Of a stretch of DNA of 64,000 nucleotides, positions 10,634 through 20,978 are shown one piece after another. A program made the translations under genes and the position numbers. The notes below the pieces were generated by a model. That model saw only the letters and a list, made by a program, of their open reading frames with translations, did not search any database and was not told the origin of the DNA. How positions within the stretch are numbered: position 1 is the stretch's first letter; each line of letters begins with the position of its first letter. This DNA comes from Macrocystis pyrifera (lineage: Eukaryota > Sar > Phaeophyceae > Laminariales > Laminariaceae): positions 12,064,580-12,128,579 of the forward strand of contig JASSKH010000011.1 of the NCBI GenBank assembly GCA_031763025.1, written 5' to 3'.

Positions 10634-11709
10634 ATGCCTAGTTTCGAGGACATGCCCAGTCAAGAAGCCAGCGTGGAGAGTGAAAAGACCATAGAGGAGA
10701 TGAAGAAGAAAATAGAGGTCCTGGAAAGGACGATGGAGGAGCAGAGACTGCGCGCCGAGAGGGACGCGCAGGGAGCAGGAAAGGAAGGGGGGGCCGGTGG
10801 GGGGACGAGAGGAGAAGGAACTGCTGGAAGACAACAAGCAGCGTCGACGGTGCCGACACCTGGGCTGGAGGCCCGATCAGGCATGTCACTACCTTCTTTG
10901 TACCGCCCAAGTTTGTCCCAGTCGAGACCCCCGAAGTTCGATAACGTAGAGGCCCACTTTAGCATGTGGCGTAGTAAGTTTTTGGCGTACCTATCATCGC
11001 TTGGGTGCTTGCATGTACTCAGTAGCACAGCAAACCCAGTTATGGTGGGTGACATGAGGGTTTCGGAAGAATTAGCCTCCAGACATTCCCCCCAGGAGAT
11101 TAGGGACGCGAGATTGGTGTATGGGTTGATGATGGAGGCCATGACAGGATACGATATGGCTGAGTTTAGAATGCAAAAGGCAATGTCTCCGAGTGGTGCT
11201 TGGAAGGAGTTGGAAGACTATTATATGCCGAAGACGATAGCCGCAATTCATAGATTGAGGAGGGAATTTGATACAATCCGAATGGCCGAGGATGAAAACC
11301 CCTTGCTGCTCCTAGGACGGGTGGACAAGGCAGCAGATGAGCTGGCGATGCTAGGATGTGGTAAGAGTACAGAGGAAGTAAACCGCCACATTGTCACCAA
11401 CCTCTCATCTTTGTATACTATTCAAAGCAAGTCCATTCTTTCCCGCCCTTCCATCCCCCGTTCCGAGATCGATGAGATCATCCGTGACGCGTATGCTAAC
11501 GACAAGGTAGAGAAGGAGATGGTTTCTAGGGCGTTGGGCGTGCAGGGATTGGTAGGTCAGCATGCCTTGTACGCCGGAGGTGCGCAGCCTGCCGGTGGCG
11601 GAGGTGCGGGTCCAGGAGGGGGAAGGAGGAACAGGAGAGGTGGGAGGCTCAAGGATGGGCAACAGCAGCAGCAGCAGCAGCCCCAACGACAGCAGCAGCA
11701 GCAGCAGCC

Positions 11710-11747
<38 letters not shown>

Positions 11748-13270
11748 TCCAGCGACAGTATCAGCAGCAGCAGCAGCAATATCAGCAGCAGCAGCCTCAG
11801 CAGCAGCAGCAGCAGCAGCACCAACGGCAGCAGCAGCATCCTCAACAGCAGCAGCAGCACCGTCCCCATCAGCAACGTGGCAACCGGGGAGGAGCTTCGT
11901 CGGGGGGGATAACCGGCCCCAAATGGCGTTGGGATGCCGTGGCCTGCAGGTACCGTTGGGATGACTCAGCCTCAGACCCTTTCGGTACGGGTGGAGTAGT
12001 CCCCCCCATGGGTTGGGTACCTACCGATCCACCACCAGGGACGTTGCCGCCGATGCCCCCGCCGCCCGCAGCGACTCCGGCAGGCTGGGGTCCCCCACCG
12101 AACAACACATGGAGGCGCAAGGGGCCCTGCTTCCGGTGCGGCAGACCGGGCCACCACGCCGCGGAATGCCAGGCAGCTCCCGCGCAAATGAATATCGCTT
12201 TCCCGGGTGCCGCTTCTCCTCAAGGTGGCTGGCTGCAGGAGACGCCCTACGGCAGTGGTGGGTATACCTCGGCCGGGGCTTCCCCGCCACAGCAACCCTC
12301 CTTCAGCACTTCCCCCTCCCCTGGCCCAGCGAACAACGGCAACCCTACACCTACGTTCGATCCGCATCTCCTCACCGCGCAGTTTGCGCACCAAGGCAAG
12401 GCGAATGATGATTTGTTTTGGGTTAATGGGAGAGAAGAGTGGGTAGCGGATTCGGGAGCAACTTTTCATGTGACTGGCAACCCTTTTGGTATGGTAAACT
12501 GTACTCCCCCTCCCCCTGGTAAGAGCCGTTTGGTGGTCGGTGACATGAGGTCACTGAAGATAGAGTACTTCGGCCAGATTCCAATTGTGATTCACAGCTC
12601 TCAGGGTGACGTTCAAGTTAGGCTGATGGACGTAGCATACGTACCCGGTGTTCGCTTCAACTTATTTTCGCTTCATGCAGTAATGTTGAAATGCCCGGTG
12701 ACACTTGATGCTCAGGGAGCTCACACGTTGAATGGACAGCTGTCTTTCGTGCGTAGGGACGCGGGTTCATACGTAGACGCCACGCGGATTGTAGAGACCC
12801 CGATTGCTGCCGCTGTTTTGGCTCCTGGAAAAATGAGGAGGATCGATATTAACGACCTTCACGTTGCCCTTGCCCACTCCCATGCTGACACTCTCCGTGA
12901 GACGGCACGCCAGATGGACATTAAGGTTTTTGGGGAGTTGGTTCCGTGTTCTGGGTGTTCTGAGGCGAAAGGGAGGAGGATGGCGGTGCCGTGGATGACC
13001 GAGTGCCGTTCTACCAGGCCTCTGGAGCGTCTGTTCGTGGATCTGTCGGGACAACAGCCTACGGCTGCTGGCGGTGCATCATACTTGATGATGATCGTCG
13101 ACGACTACTCGCGATTGGGATGGCCGTATTTCTTGAAGCGGAAGTCCGACGTCCCGAAGGTCTTCGCTGGTTTCCTGGCCGACATCAACGCGAAGGGTGT
13201 GCCGTCCATCGTGGAGTGCCTTCGCTCGGACAACGGCACCGAGTTCACCAAGGCGGAGTTCGTGGAGTAG
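10634..13270 (+). CDS. Copia-1 Gag, protease and start of integrase
   Basis: Open frame of 878 residues from the first ATG (an in-frame GTG at 10562 is less likely). It holds Gag, a poly-Gln region, the CCHC zinc knuckle that binds RNA, the protease with D-S-G-A, and the first two acidic residues of the integrase core (in FVDLSG and in SDNGTEF). It ends at a TAG, in the same frame as the following part. Confidence 0.85.
11656..11880 (+). repeat. CAG microsatellite encoding a poly-Gln tract in Gag
   Basis: Runs of CAG with occasional CAA, CCC, CTC and CGA codons, translated as a Gln-rich stretch just before the CCHC knuckle. Copia-2 has a comparable Gln-rich region around its own knuckle (42340-42740, and 43210-43315 read on the minus strand). 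Confidence 0.85.
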
Positions 13271-14692
13271 CTCAACCACCACGGCATCCGCCGCGAGTAC
13301 ACGCCCGTCGATTCTCCGAAGCATGACGGGGTGGTCGAGCGACGGATCTGCATGACGCTGGAGCTTGCAATGGCGTCCCGCCTGGAGGCCACCCGCCTGT
13401 TCGGCGATGCAAGGATGCCGGCGACGCAGCCCCTCTGGGCTGAGTCATGCGTGTACGCGAGCGATGTGATCAACATGACGGCGAGGGTAAGGGACAAGCC
13501 GGAAATGCACTCGCCGTACCGAAAATTCTACGGGAGACCACCGTTTGCGCGGCTGCTCCCGTTTCTGAAGCCGGGCTTCCACCACGTCAGGAGGACCCTG
13601 AAGACCGAGCCGAAGGCGGAGGCCTGCTTCTACCTCAACGGCGGCAACCACCACGCAGCTGACTGCAGCAAGATCCTGCTGATGTCTGGCCGAAGGTCGT
13701 TCTCCCGTCACGTCACTTGGGAACACCCGAGGAAACCGTTTGTGGGGTTACTGCCTTCGGAGGAGGAGAGCTCCCCGCCGCCGCCGTCGCCGTCGCCACC
13801 GCCGCCGGGTGCGCCGGAGCCTCTGAGGGGCCCCGACGTATGGCCCGAGCTACCGTCCCCATCTCCACTGCTGCCGCCGCAACCGCCGTCATCAACGCCG
13901 CTACCGCCGCCGCAACCGCCGTCATCAACGCCGCTACCGCCGCCGCAACCGCCGTCATCAACGCCGCTACCGCCGCCGCCGCCGCCGTCGCCACCGCCAC
14001 CGCCATCGCCGTCACCGTCGCCGTCGCTGCCGCCGTCATCGTCACCGCCGCCGCTACAGCCACCGTCACCGCCGCCGCCGTCGCCACCGCCGCGGCCGCC
14101 GCCGCCGCCGCCGCCGCCGCCGTCGCCGCCGTCGCCGCCGTTATCATCGCCGTCGCCGCCGCAGCAGTCACCGCAGCCACAGCTTTCGCAGCGTGCTGCC
14201 CGGGCACTGGGTTATTATATCCCGGACCCGGGGGATGGCGATGTGCTGAGGGGGCGGACAAGGGGGGAGACTGCACGACACCAGGATAGCGGTGGCGCTG
14301 TGCAGAGAGGGCGGACTAGGGGGGGGACCGCACGACACCAGGAGGGTGATGGCGGTGTGCAGGGTGATCGGGCCAGGGGGGAAGCTGGGCGACATCCGGA
14401 AGGTGGAGATGTGCTGAGGGGGCGGACAAGAGGGGAGACTGCGCGGAACCGCGAGGCTATGGGGCATGGGCTGCTGTCGTTGATGGCAGCGCGGGAAGGT
14501 ATAGGCCATGTACTTTTCCACCAAGCCCCACCGCGCGAGAACCCTCCCCTTCCCACACGCCCGGCGAGCGAGCTTTCGACGCCGAACTCGTATGCTGAAG
14601 CGTGTGCGGACGAGTATTCGGCCATCTGGAGACAGGCGATGGACAAGGAGTACCATGGGCTGGCGGACGCGGGGACGTTTGGAGCGACGTAG
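13271..14692 (+). CDS. Copia-1 integrase C-terminal part and Pro-rich linker
   Basis: Continues in the same frame after the 13268 TAG. The residues around DGVVERR (near 13327) give the third acidic residue of integrase. Downstream lies a region of about 130 codons rich in CCG (Pro, Ser), including three near-identical 45-bp units encoding PQPPSSTPLPP. The part ends at the TAG at 14690. Confidence 0.8.
   Translation, partial: LNHHGIRREYTPVDSPKHDGVVERRICMTLELAMASRLEATRLFGDARMPATQPLWAESCVYASDVINMTARVRDKPEMHSPYRKFYGRPPFARLLPFLKPGFHHVRRTLKTEPKAEACFYLNGGNHHAADCSKILLMSGRRSFSRHVTWEHPRKPFVGLLPSEEESSPPPPSPSPPPPGAPEPLRGPDVWPELPSPSPLLPPQPPSSTPLPPPQPPSSTPLPPPQPPSSTPLPPPPPPSPPPPPSPSPSPSLPPSSSPPPLQPPSPPPPSPPPRPPPPPPPPPSPPSPPLSSPSPPQQSPQPQLSQRAARALGYYIPDPGDGDVLRGRTRGETARHQDSGGAVQRGRTRGGTARHQEGDGGVQGDRARGEAGRHPEGGDVLRGRTRGETARNREAMGHGLLSLMAAREGIGHVLFHQAPPRENPPLPTRPASELSTPNSYAEACADEYSAIWRQAMDKEYHGLADAGTFGAT
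13760..14185 (+). repeat. Pro/Ser-coding CCG repeat with a 45-bp tandem unit
   Basis: The sequence is largely CCGCCG and CCGTCG. Between about 13868 and 13980 a unit containing CAACCGCCGTCATCAACGCC repeats three times at 45-bp spacing. It encodes a proline-rich spacer between integrase and reverse transcriptase. Confidence 0.8.
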
Positions 14693-14701
14693 CAACCAGA
14701 G
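14690..14701 (+). promoter_or_regulatory. Candidate stop-codon readthrough site TAG-CAA-CCA
   Basis: A single TAG separates the integrase frame from the reverse transcriptase frame without any frame change. The next six bases fit CAR-YYA, the context known for readthrough of tobamovirus replicase and of the copia-type element SIRE1. Copia-2 has TAG-CAG-CAA at the same place in the protein. A shared or recurrent loss-of-function mutation remains possible. Confidence 0.45.
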
Positions 14702-16112
14702 GGGCTCAACGTCATCTCGGCGAAGTGGGTGTTCGCCTGGAAGTCCAACGAGCATGGTGACGTGGTGCGGGCGAAAGCAAGGCTGGTGGCACGAGGTTTC
14801 AAGCAGCGTGAGGGTATTGATTTCTTTGAGACTTTTGCTCCGACGCCTGCAGCGTCTTGTTTCCGTTTGTTGGGTGCTATTGCGTGCGAGTTGGGTTTGG
14901 ATTTGTGTCATTTTGATGCTGAGCAGGCGTTCGTGCAGTCGAGTTTGGATGAGGATGTATTCATGCGACTACCTCCCGGCTGCGGCGAAATGTCTGGTAA
15001 GGTGGTCAGGTTGAATCGCAGTCTCTACGGCTTGAAGCAAGCGCGTCGAGGTCGTGGCACAACCACCTTCTTCTCACTCACATGAAGAGTCTAGGATTTG
15101 AGCAGAGCCCCGCTGACGCGTGTGTCATGAGGTTGGTCGAGTCGGGCTCTGTCTCCATTGTAACGGTAGTTCATGTGGATGATATTTTTGCTGTAGGACT
15201 CAAGGCTAGATGCGATCAGTTCTGTGACGACCTGAACAACCTTGTTCCGATCAACAATCTGGGCGAGTTGCGGTGGTATGCTGGTTGTTGTTTTTCGAGG
15301 GATTGGGATGCTGATACTTTGACGATTTCGCAGCAGGCGTTCGCTGAAAATCCGCGGCGAGGTTTGGTGTTAGTTCTGGGAGGAATAACCCGCTTTCGAC
15401 TGGTGTGAAGCTCGAGGAGTTTGACGAGAATGAACCCGTGGGTGATTGGCCTTTCCGCGAGTTGGTGGGGTGCTTGATGTGGCTTGCGAACCAAACACGA
15501 CCAGATATTGCGAACGCGGTGAGGGCGGTAGCGAGGTACACGAATAGGCCGAGGGAAGTACACTGGAAGACAGCAGTCGGTATTTTAGAGTATGCATTTT
15601 CTACGAGTGATTTCGGCATTACGTTCCAGAAGGGTAGCGGGCTTGAGCTGGTAGCGTTTGCAGATGCAGACTACGCCAACAAAGCCACTGACAGGAGGTC
15701 AGTTTCCGGTGGGGCCATCATATGTGCTGGGGCGTGTGTGTGCTGGTTTTCTAGGACGCAGAAATGCGTCACACTCTCAACCACTGAGGCCGAATATGTA
15801 GCACTGGCAGACACCATCGAGGAGGCAATGTTCATGCGCTATGTATGTAGTTTTATTTTTCCGGGGTTTGGGGAGAGGTGCATTACGGTTTTCGAGGATA
15901 ACGAGGGGGCAAGGCACCTGGCACAAAATCCAGTGTGCACGTCGAATTCGAAGCACATCGACGTACGACACCACTTTTTGCGCGAGCTTATTTTTAAGGG
16001 GGAGTTTGTTATTACCCATGTAGAGTCGGAGAAACAGCATGCAGACTTCATGACAAAGCCGCTCAACAACACGGTGTTTCGTTACCACCGGGATTTTCTG
16101 ATGAATATTTGA
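14693..16112 (+). pseudogene. Copia-1 reverse transcriptase and RNase H, two frameshifts
   Basis: RT starts at the conserved AKWVFAWK block, with FDAEQAFVQ near 14912 and the catalytic VHVDD near 15172. The frame moves once at about 15040-15050 (after YGLKQA) and again at about 15345-15360 (after QQAFAE). RNase H follows (FADADYA, WFSRTQK, STTEAEYVAL), ending HADFMTKPL and FRYHRDFLMNI. All blocks resemble the equivalents in Copia-2. Confidence 0.88.
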
Positions 16113-16749
16113 CGCGGTTTTTCCGAGGTGGAAAGTTTTATGTTTTTTTTGAGTGAAGGGATTTGTCTGAACTACGTATAAATCCGAAGATGCTGCCGTT
16201 TTTCCCTGGCTAATTCCGAGGATGATACCATTTCGTTCCTGGTGATGGATTTCGAGAGTTTTTGGTGTTTTCGAGTAGTCCCCACGTCAAATAAAATTCA
16301 AGTGAAGGAATGCATGCTATCTCGCATTACCGTCGCGATCTGTGTATCTATGGCGGGAGTAGGGGACAAGGGGAGACCCTTGTCCGGGGGAACGGCGATC
16401 TCTGGCATTTATTTTCTTGGCTTAATTTTTATTTTGATGAGTATGACTACTGTGATATTTTGTATGATTTGCATTAATTCCTCATGAAATAGAGGGAGAT
16501 TTTTTTGGATAAGGTTGAAGAGAGACTATGAAGCGCCTGGGGGCGTGTGCGGTCCATAGAAAATGTTTTATGAGTTGGAGAGTTTGGATAGTATTTTGGA
16601 AATTGAGAGTTTGATTTTTGGTTCTGGAGTGAAATTATGTTTCTGAATTTCGTAAGAGTTGGTCATAATATTGAGATGTTTCCACCCAGCGGAGTCGTAC
16701 ATTGTAGTGTACAGAACTAGGGGGATATTAAAGTATGGTCGTGTATAAT
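16113..16749 (+). other. Copia-1 3' untranslated region
   Basis: About 640 bp between the end of RNase H and the polypurine tract, with no coding frame of note. The relic at 28560-29237 has matching blocks (TTTTTCCCTGGCTAATTC, GATGGATTTCGAGAGTTTTT-like). Confidence 0.7.
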
Positions 16750-16761
16750 GAGCAGGGGGGA
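16750..16761 (+). other. Polypurine tract of Copia-1
   Basis: GAGCAGGGGGGA directly precedes the right LTR. This is the normal position and composition for the primer of plus-strand DNA synthesis. Confidence 0.75.
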
Positions 16762-17040
16762 TATTGATTATGCTCAGAAACACGACGGAGACGTTACATC
16801 TAATATTAGGGAGTTCCATGTATTGACATAGGATTATAGGAGAGGGATATTTAGTCGGATATTCGGGGGGGATAAACGGGAGGTTTATTCCCGCGTCATG
16901 TTGGATAATAACCTGCATACGATGCATGAGCTGTCACTCGACAGCTCGGATATAATGTAAGAGGAGTTCCGTGTTACTGTCTGGAGTCAACCACGCGTTC
17001 CCGTACCAGCTGCGCCTATACCTTTAGAGATCAATCAACA
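16762..17040 (+). repeat. Copia-1 right (3') LTR
   Basis: 279 bp, five differences from the left LTR, ending AATCAACA before the flank TTATC. Confidence 0.93.
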
Positions 17041-18396
17041 TTATCTTTTTTTTCAGACTGGACCTTACCTATCTGTTTCTTGTTCTTTTAGAGACACTGT
17101 TCGTAATACTGAGTATTTAAGGAATATAGAGCACCCACCGAGGCTGACGGACAGGCGGTGCACTCGTACTTCATTCAGGATAGGCACCATCTACTCGCTG
17201 GCTAGCTTTCTTCTGCTGAGAGTGGGGTGATTGATGGCAGTTTTCGGCCTGCGATGGCGTCTCTTCAAAGCGGAGTTTCGTACGAGGCATCCTGTGGGCA
17301 CACGAATAAGACGGCTTGCCATCCGAGAGGTTTCGAGAAGTTTGGTCTTCGGTTTTCGACACACCGGCGGGCACATGTCTTTTTTTCATCACCAGCGCCC
17401 GCCACCTATCACCGGCCAATGTGTGAACACTGTGACCCTAGGGTGCGTCGAAGCCTGTAGCGAGCGAATCCCATTCAGAGTTCATGGCGCAGTCGTTTAT
17501 TTTGCAGATCAATATCTGTCGAGGACTCGGAATCTCGACGCTTCGAATTAAACGTTTCGCTAAGTTTTTCTCAAGCCTATTTTTACTCAACCTCGTCCCG
17601 GGAACTTTTTTTTTTTTTTTTTTTTTCCCCCCAAAGTTCAGAACTTTGTTTTTGAAGAATCGTGCTCATAGCAAGCGGTGCTGGAACATCCCGGAGGGTA
17701 TCGTTTGGATTTCAATGTTTTGATGCAAACAGAGCGTTCACACTAGAGTGTCTGCGCAAAATATAAAATACTATCAAATTTTGCTCATCTCTTCTCCCAT
17801 TACGGACGACTATTAATAATCCAAAAGCCTATTAATAATCAAATTTTCATAAATGTGTCATGGGTCTTTCACTGCAGTTAGGAAACTATCTGAAAAGTTG
17901 CGATTCAGAAGTGGCAATCCGATCATTACCTGAACGAGCTAATTCAACTCTTGGCCTTACTGTAACATGTGTTTTTACTTTCTTACTATTTGTATCTCCA
18001 TGTACCATATACCTGGAGGAGCCAACTGCAAGAGTAAATGACAGGAAAATACGAAATTTGACAGCGGTTATACTGAAGTCAGTACAAAACGTACCTTTCA
18101 CGAATAAGAAATTCGGACTGGACCAGCATCCCTGTTTCCTATTTTTCCCCACTATCATTAAGTGTTTTGAATTGTAGCTCGCCCGAGAAAAACGCCTTTA
18201 TATTTTTCTATATATATTTCTTGACCCCTACCCATGGTCCCTGAGCCTTTTCGTACGTGTTCATACAAATAGCCAAGCGTATTTTATATTAATGAACAAA
18301 TACCTCACGAATTAAAAAAAGACCAAAAAGGGACGAAACCGAGGAAAAAATTTAAGAATAAAAAAAAAAACGATAACGAAAAAAAGTGCAGCATCT
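17041..18396. other. Intergenic, no gene seen
   Basis: Low-information sequence with a T-run near 17608-17626 and A-rich stretches near 18310-18380. Bases 17897-18016 match dispersed repeat R2 at 3868-3998. The frames are short and unsupported. Confidence 0.5.
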
Positions 18397-19117
18397 TCAA
18401 ACAAGTAAAATTCTACCTAGCAAATATCTATGTCGCGAGTCGCGGGAGAACTTCCATACCTCCGTCCAACCTTTTATTAAATGGTAACACCTAGGGGGAA
18501 CAGCAGGGCAACCCTTGCCCTGCTCCACTAATAAATATTTCCAAGAACTAAAAGGCCGACTGCGACAAAAGAGTTCAACGGCCCACGCCATCAACGGCCT
18601 ACAACAACAAAGGACGACAGACAACCTACCCTTCTACACCAGGTCGAAACAAGACTACAACAGCAGTACTACTGACGTCTCCATACCCAAAACCCGCGGT
18701 ACCTTGTTTCCACCTAAGCACATAGGTCATTCCATAGCGTTCGGGTTAGGGTTAAGAGTTCGGATCGGGTGATCAGCGTCTACTGTATAAGCATGCCTAT
18801 TGTCTCCTGCTGTTATCACTTCTTTCTTCTGAAAAGCCACGCAACGAACAACAAATAGCGTCAACAACAGTAGCATCTTCACACGAGTAAAATTCTACCT
18901 ATTACGAGGGACCATAGTAAATGAGACCAAATATTGCTAGTAAAAATATAAAAATATATAGGTTTTTGTGTGTATCGTAGGTCCTATTTACTATGGACCC
19001 CCGTATTAGCAAGTATCTACAGTACGTCGCGAGAGAATTTCCATACCTCAGTCCAACTTTGTATTAAATGGTAACACCTAGGGAACAGCAGGGCAATCGT
19101 TGCCCTGCTCTACAATA
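18397..19117. repeat. Dispersed repeat R1, tandem copies 2 and 3
   Basis: The block AACACCTAGGG, with CAGGGCAACC or CAGGGCAATC, appears at about 18487 and again at about 19074. Between them lies the same sequence as 85-450 near the left edge. The first copy keeps an empty MITE-1 site at 18418-18419 (CTACCTAGCAAATATC). The second copy has MITE-1 inserted at the equivalent TA. Confidence 0.75.
18902..19006 (+). mobile_element. MITE-1 copy 5, with empty-site evidence
   Basis: A 105-bp forward copy inside repeat R1. Left flank CTACCTA and right flank TAGCAAGTATC. The paralogous R1 copy reads CTACCTAGCAAATATC, with a single TA. This shows directly that insertion duplicated TA. Confidence 0.9.
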
Positions 19118-20978
19118 CCGTATACCTGGTAGAATACCAGGTACCACAGGAACGCCTAATTTCGTTTTGACTTTTCATACTGAACATTATCGAGTTGGAA
19201 CAATCTCCTTGAACTCACCCAGCGCGGAGCCCCTGTACCATAGTATTGCGCTTGCGCGTGTGTCTCAAATATTCCTTGCACTGTATTGCGGACGCACACC
19301 CTGCTCCAGCATCCGAGTAACTATTTCGAGCTGACATCGTCTTTTGTGTCCAACTTTTGCTTCCCCTTTGGAACCCCCGAAGGGACGAACTGTTTTTTTA
19401 TCCGCTTACAGTAGCTGCCAATGCGGCCACAGGTCTCGTCTTTTACGTGTCCTGGCTAGTCTTGTCATTTTTTTCATGTACGGGCTGGTCTTGTCTATCT
19501 ATTCCGGCCGATTGCCCCAGATGTTTTGACATTTTGGCCTTTACGCTGGACGGCCTTGGACGTGGCGTTGCAGACGGCGGCCTACCCTGACTGACCCATC
19601 CCGAGTGCGAACTCCCTTACCAATTGAGGCTAGACTCGCACCGAATAACCACTCCAAGTAGCTACATCAGGGGCGCGGGCCTGAATCCCAGACCCACACT
19701 CTCTACCGCCTTCTCCTCTTTCGGAGGGACGTAATATATATATATATATATGTATAGATGCATGTATATATACCATTACATATGTAATTGTTTTTTTATT
19801 TGGTTTCTTTGTTTTCTCTGTGTGTGTGTGTGTTTTTTTTTGTTTTTGTTTTTCGATATTCTCCCACACACACGGTTACTCCTGTAGCTCCACGCCTGCA
19901 GGTGCTGCTGTACTATGTAGGTGCCTCCGGCCTTCGCTGCTACTTGGTTTTCAACTTTCTTGTTTTCATTTTGTTTGTTACGTACATGTTGAAATTAGTG
20001 TACGGATGGATGGTACGACATAGGTGCACCTCATGTTTTTCTGAAGCTCTTATTAATTGAAGGGCTCCAAACCACTACAAGCATACATACCCCACCCGGA
20101 ACCTGATCTGGAGAGCGAAACCGAAGAGTGTAACCCGGTGAATATTCTGCTATTGTCAGGGGTTAATCGAAAAAACACTCCGAACATGTTTGTTTGTTTG
20201 TTTGTTTGTTTTTTTTTGGGATTTTGGGTGGTCCTTCGGTGGAGGGGGCTGTCTAAAACGTCCCCCCCCCCCCAAATCCTACCCGTACTCCCAACGATTC
20301 TACTGTATATTAAATGTATGCCGAGTGTATGGTTTCGAGTGCAAGCTATAAAAGCAGGAACGAGAACGCTTGAAATATGTACGTATACAACGCCACTGAC
20401 CACCCCGACTTCACGCATGCACGATTTACGGCACTTGGAGATGGTGGGATGTATCCTCCGTAGCTAGATAGTAATGCAGCCACTTTAAAACCCTGATGGC
20501 GAGAAGGGCAATGGATGGGAGTCCCTGAGTAGCTATACACACAGACAGTGTGCGTGCATACTATTTTACGCACAGAAGTATTTAAATGGTGGAAAGTGGG
20601 AAGGGGATGCTGCCCTGTCTGAGCTGCCAATGATGGCGCCGAGGTTGAATGAACTTGGCGATACTTTTATTGTTGGAATTGCAGACTATTCCTCTACTTA
20701 AAGGTCAACACCTTCGGTGAAGACGAACGCCATGCCATGATTCGAAGGATTGACCTGTGATTGTTTCGAGCGCTCCTCGCCAAAAGAGCTTCATTGCACA
20801 GGAGGAAATGCGATGGTATAGTTAGCTGCTGCTGGAGGACCCTTCATCCATCGTCATTTTTTGCCAATGGTTCCGCGAATGTCAGGTGTGTGGCAGATCA
20901 ACCAACCTCGTCCTTGCTGTGCTCCACATCCAGTTCTAATCTGCCCGAGACGTCTTGTCTCCCCACCCTGCCGCGAGA

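Larger units (their letters stand above)
10634..16112 (+). pseudogene. Copia-1 gag-pol polyprotein, disrupted
   Basis: Starts at the first ATG of the open frame. An N-terminal coiled coil is likely (EKTIEEMKKKIEVLERTMEE). The Gag core is followed by a Gln-rich tract (11660-11875), a CCHC knuckle (CFRCGRPGHHAAEC, near 12128), an aspartic protease motif (ADSGATFHV, near 12447), the GAG-pre-integrase region, an integrase core, a Pro-rich linker, reverse transcriptase and RNase H. Breaks: TAG at 13268-13270, TAG at 14690-14692, a frameshift near 15045 and another near 15350. The first TAG lies between the second and third acidic residues of the integrase triad and should abolish integration. The second may be functional (see findings). 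Confidence 0.88.
10278..17040 (+). mobile_element. Copia-1: full-length Ty1/copia LTR retrotransposon, coding region broken
   Basis: 6.76 kb. The two LTRs (10278-10556, 16762-17040) are both 279 bp and differ by five substitutions (about 98% identical), so insertion was fairly recent. LTR ends are TATTGATT and AATCAACA; a diverged relic LTR at 29238 begins TGTTGG, so the first TA is probably a mutated TG. The flanks GTATC (left) and TTATC (right) look like a target duplication with one change. The order protease, integrase, reverse transcriptase, RNase H is that of Ty1/copia (Pseudoviridae-type). The gag-pol frame has two stops and two frameshifts, so the copy is not autonomous unless the stops are read through. 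Confidence 0.92.

Noticed and set aside
11405-11875. Minus-strand Leu-rich frame
   Set aside because: Antisense of the poly-Gln CAG tract of Copia-1; no independent support.
13713-14289. Ala/Val/Thr-rich frames on both strands
   Set aside because: Other frames of the CCG repeat that codes the Pro-rich linker of Copia-1.
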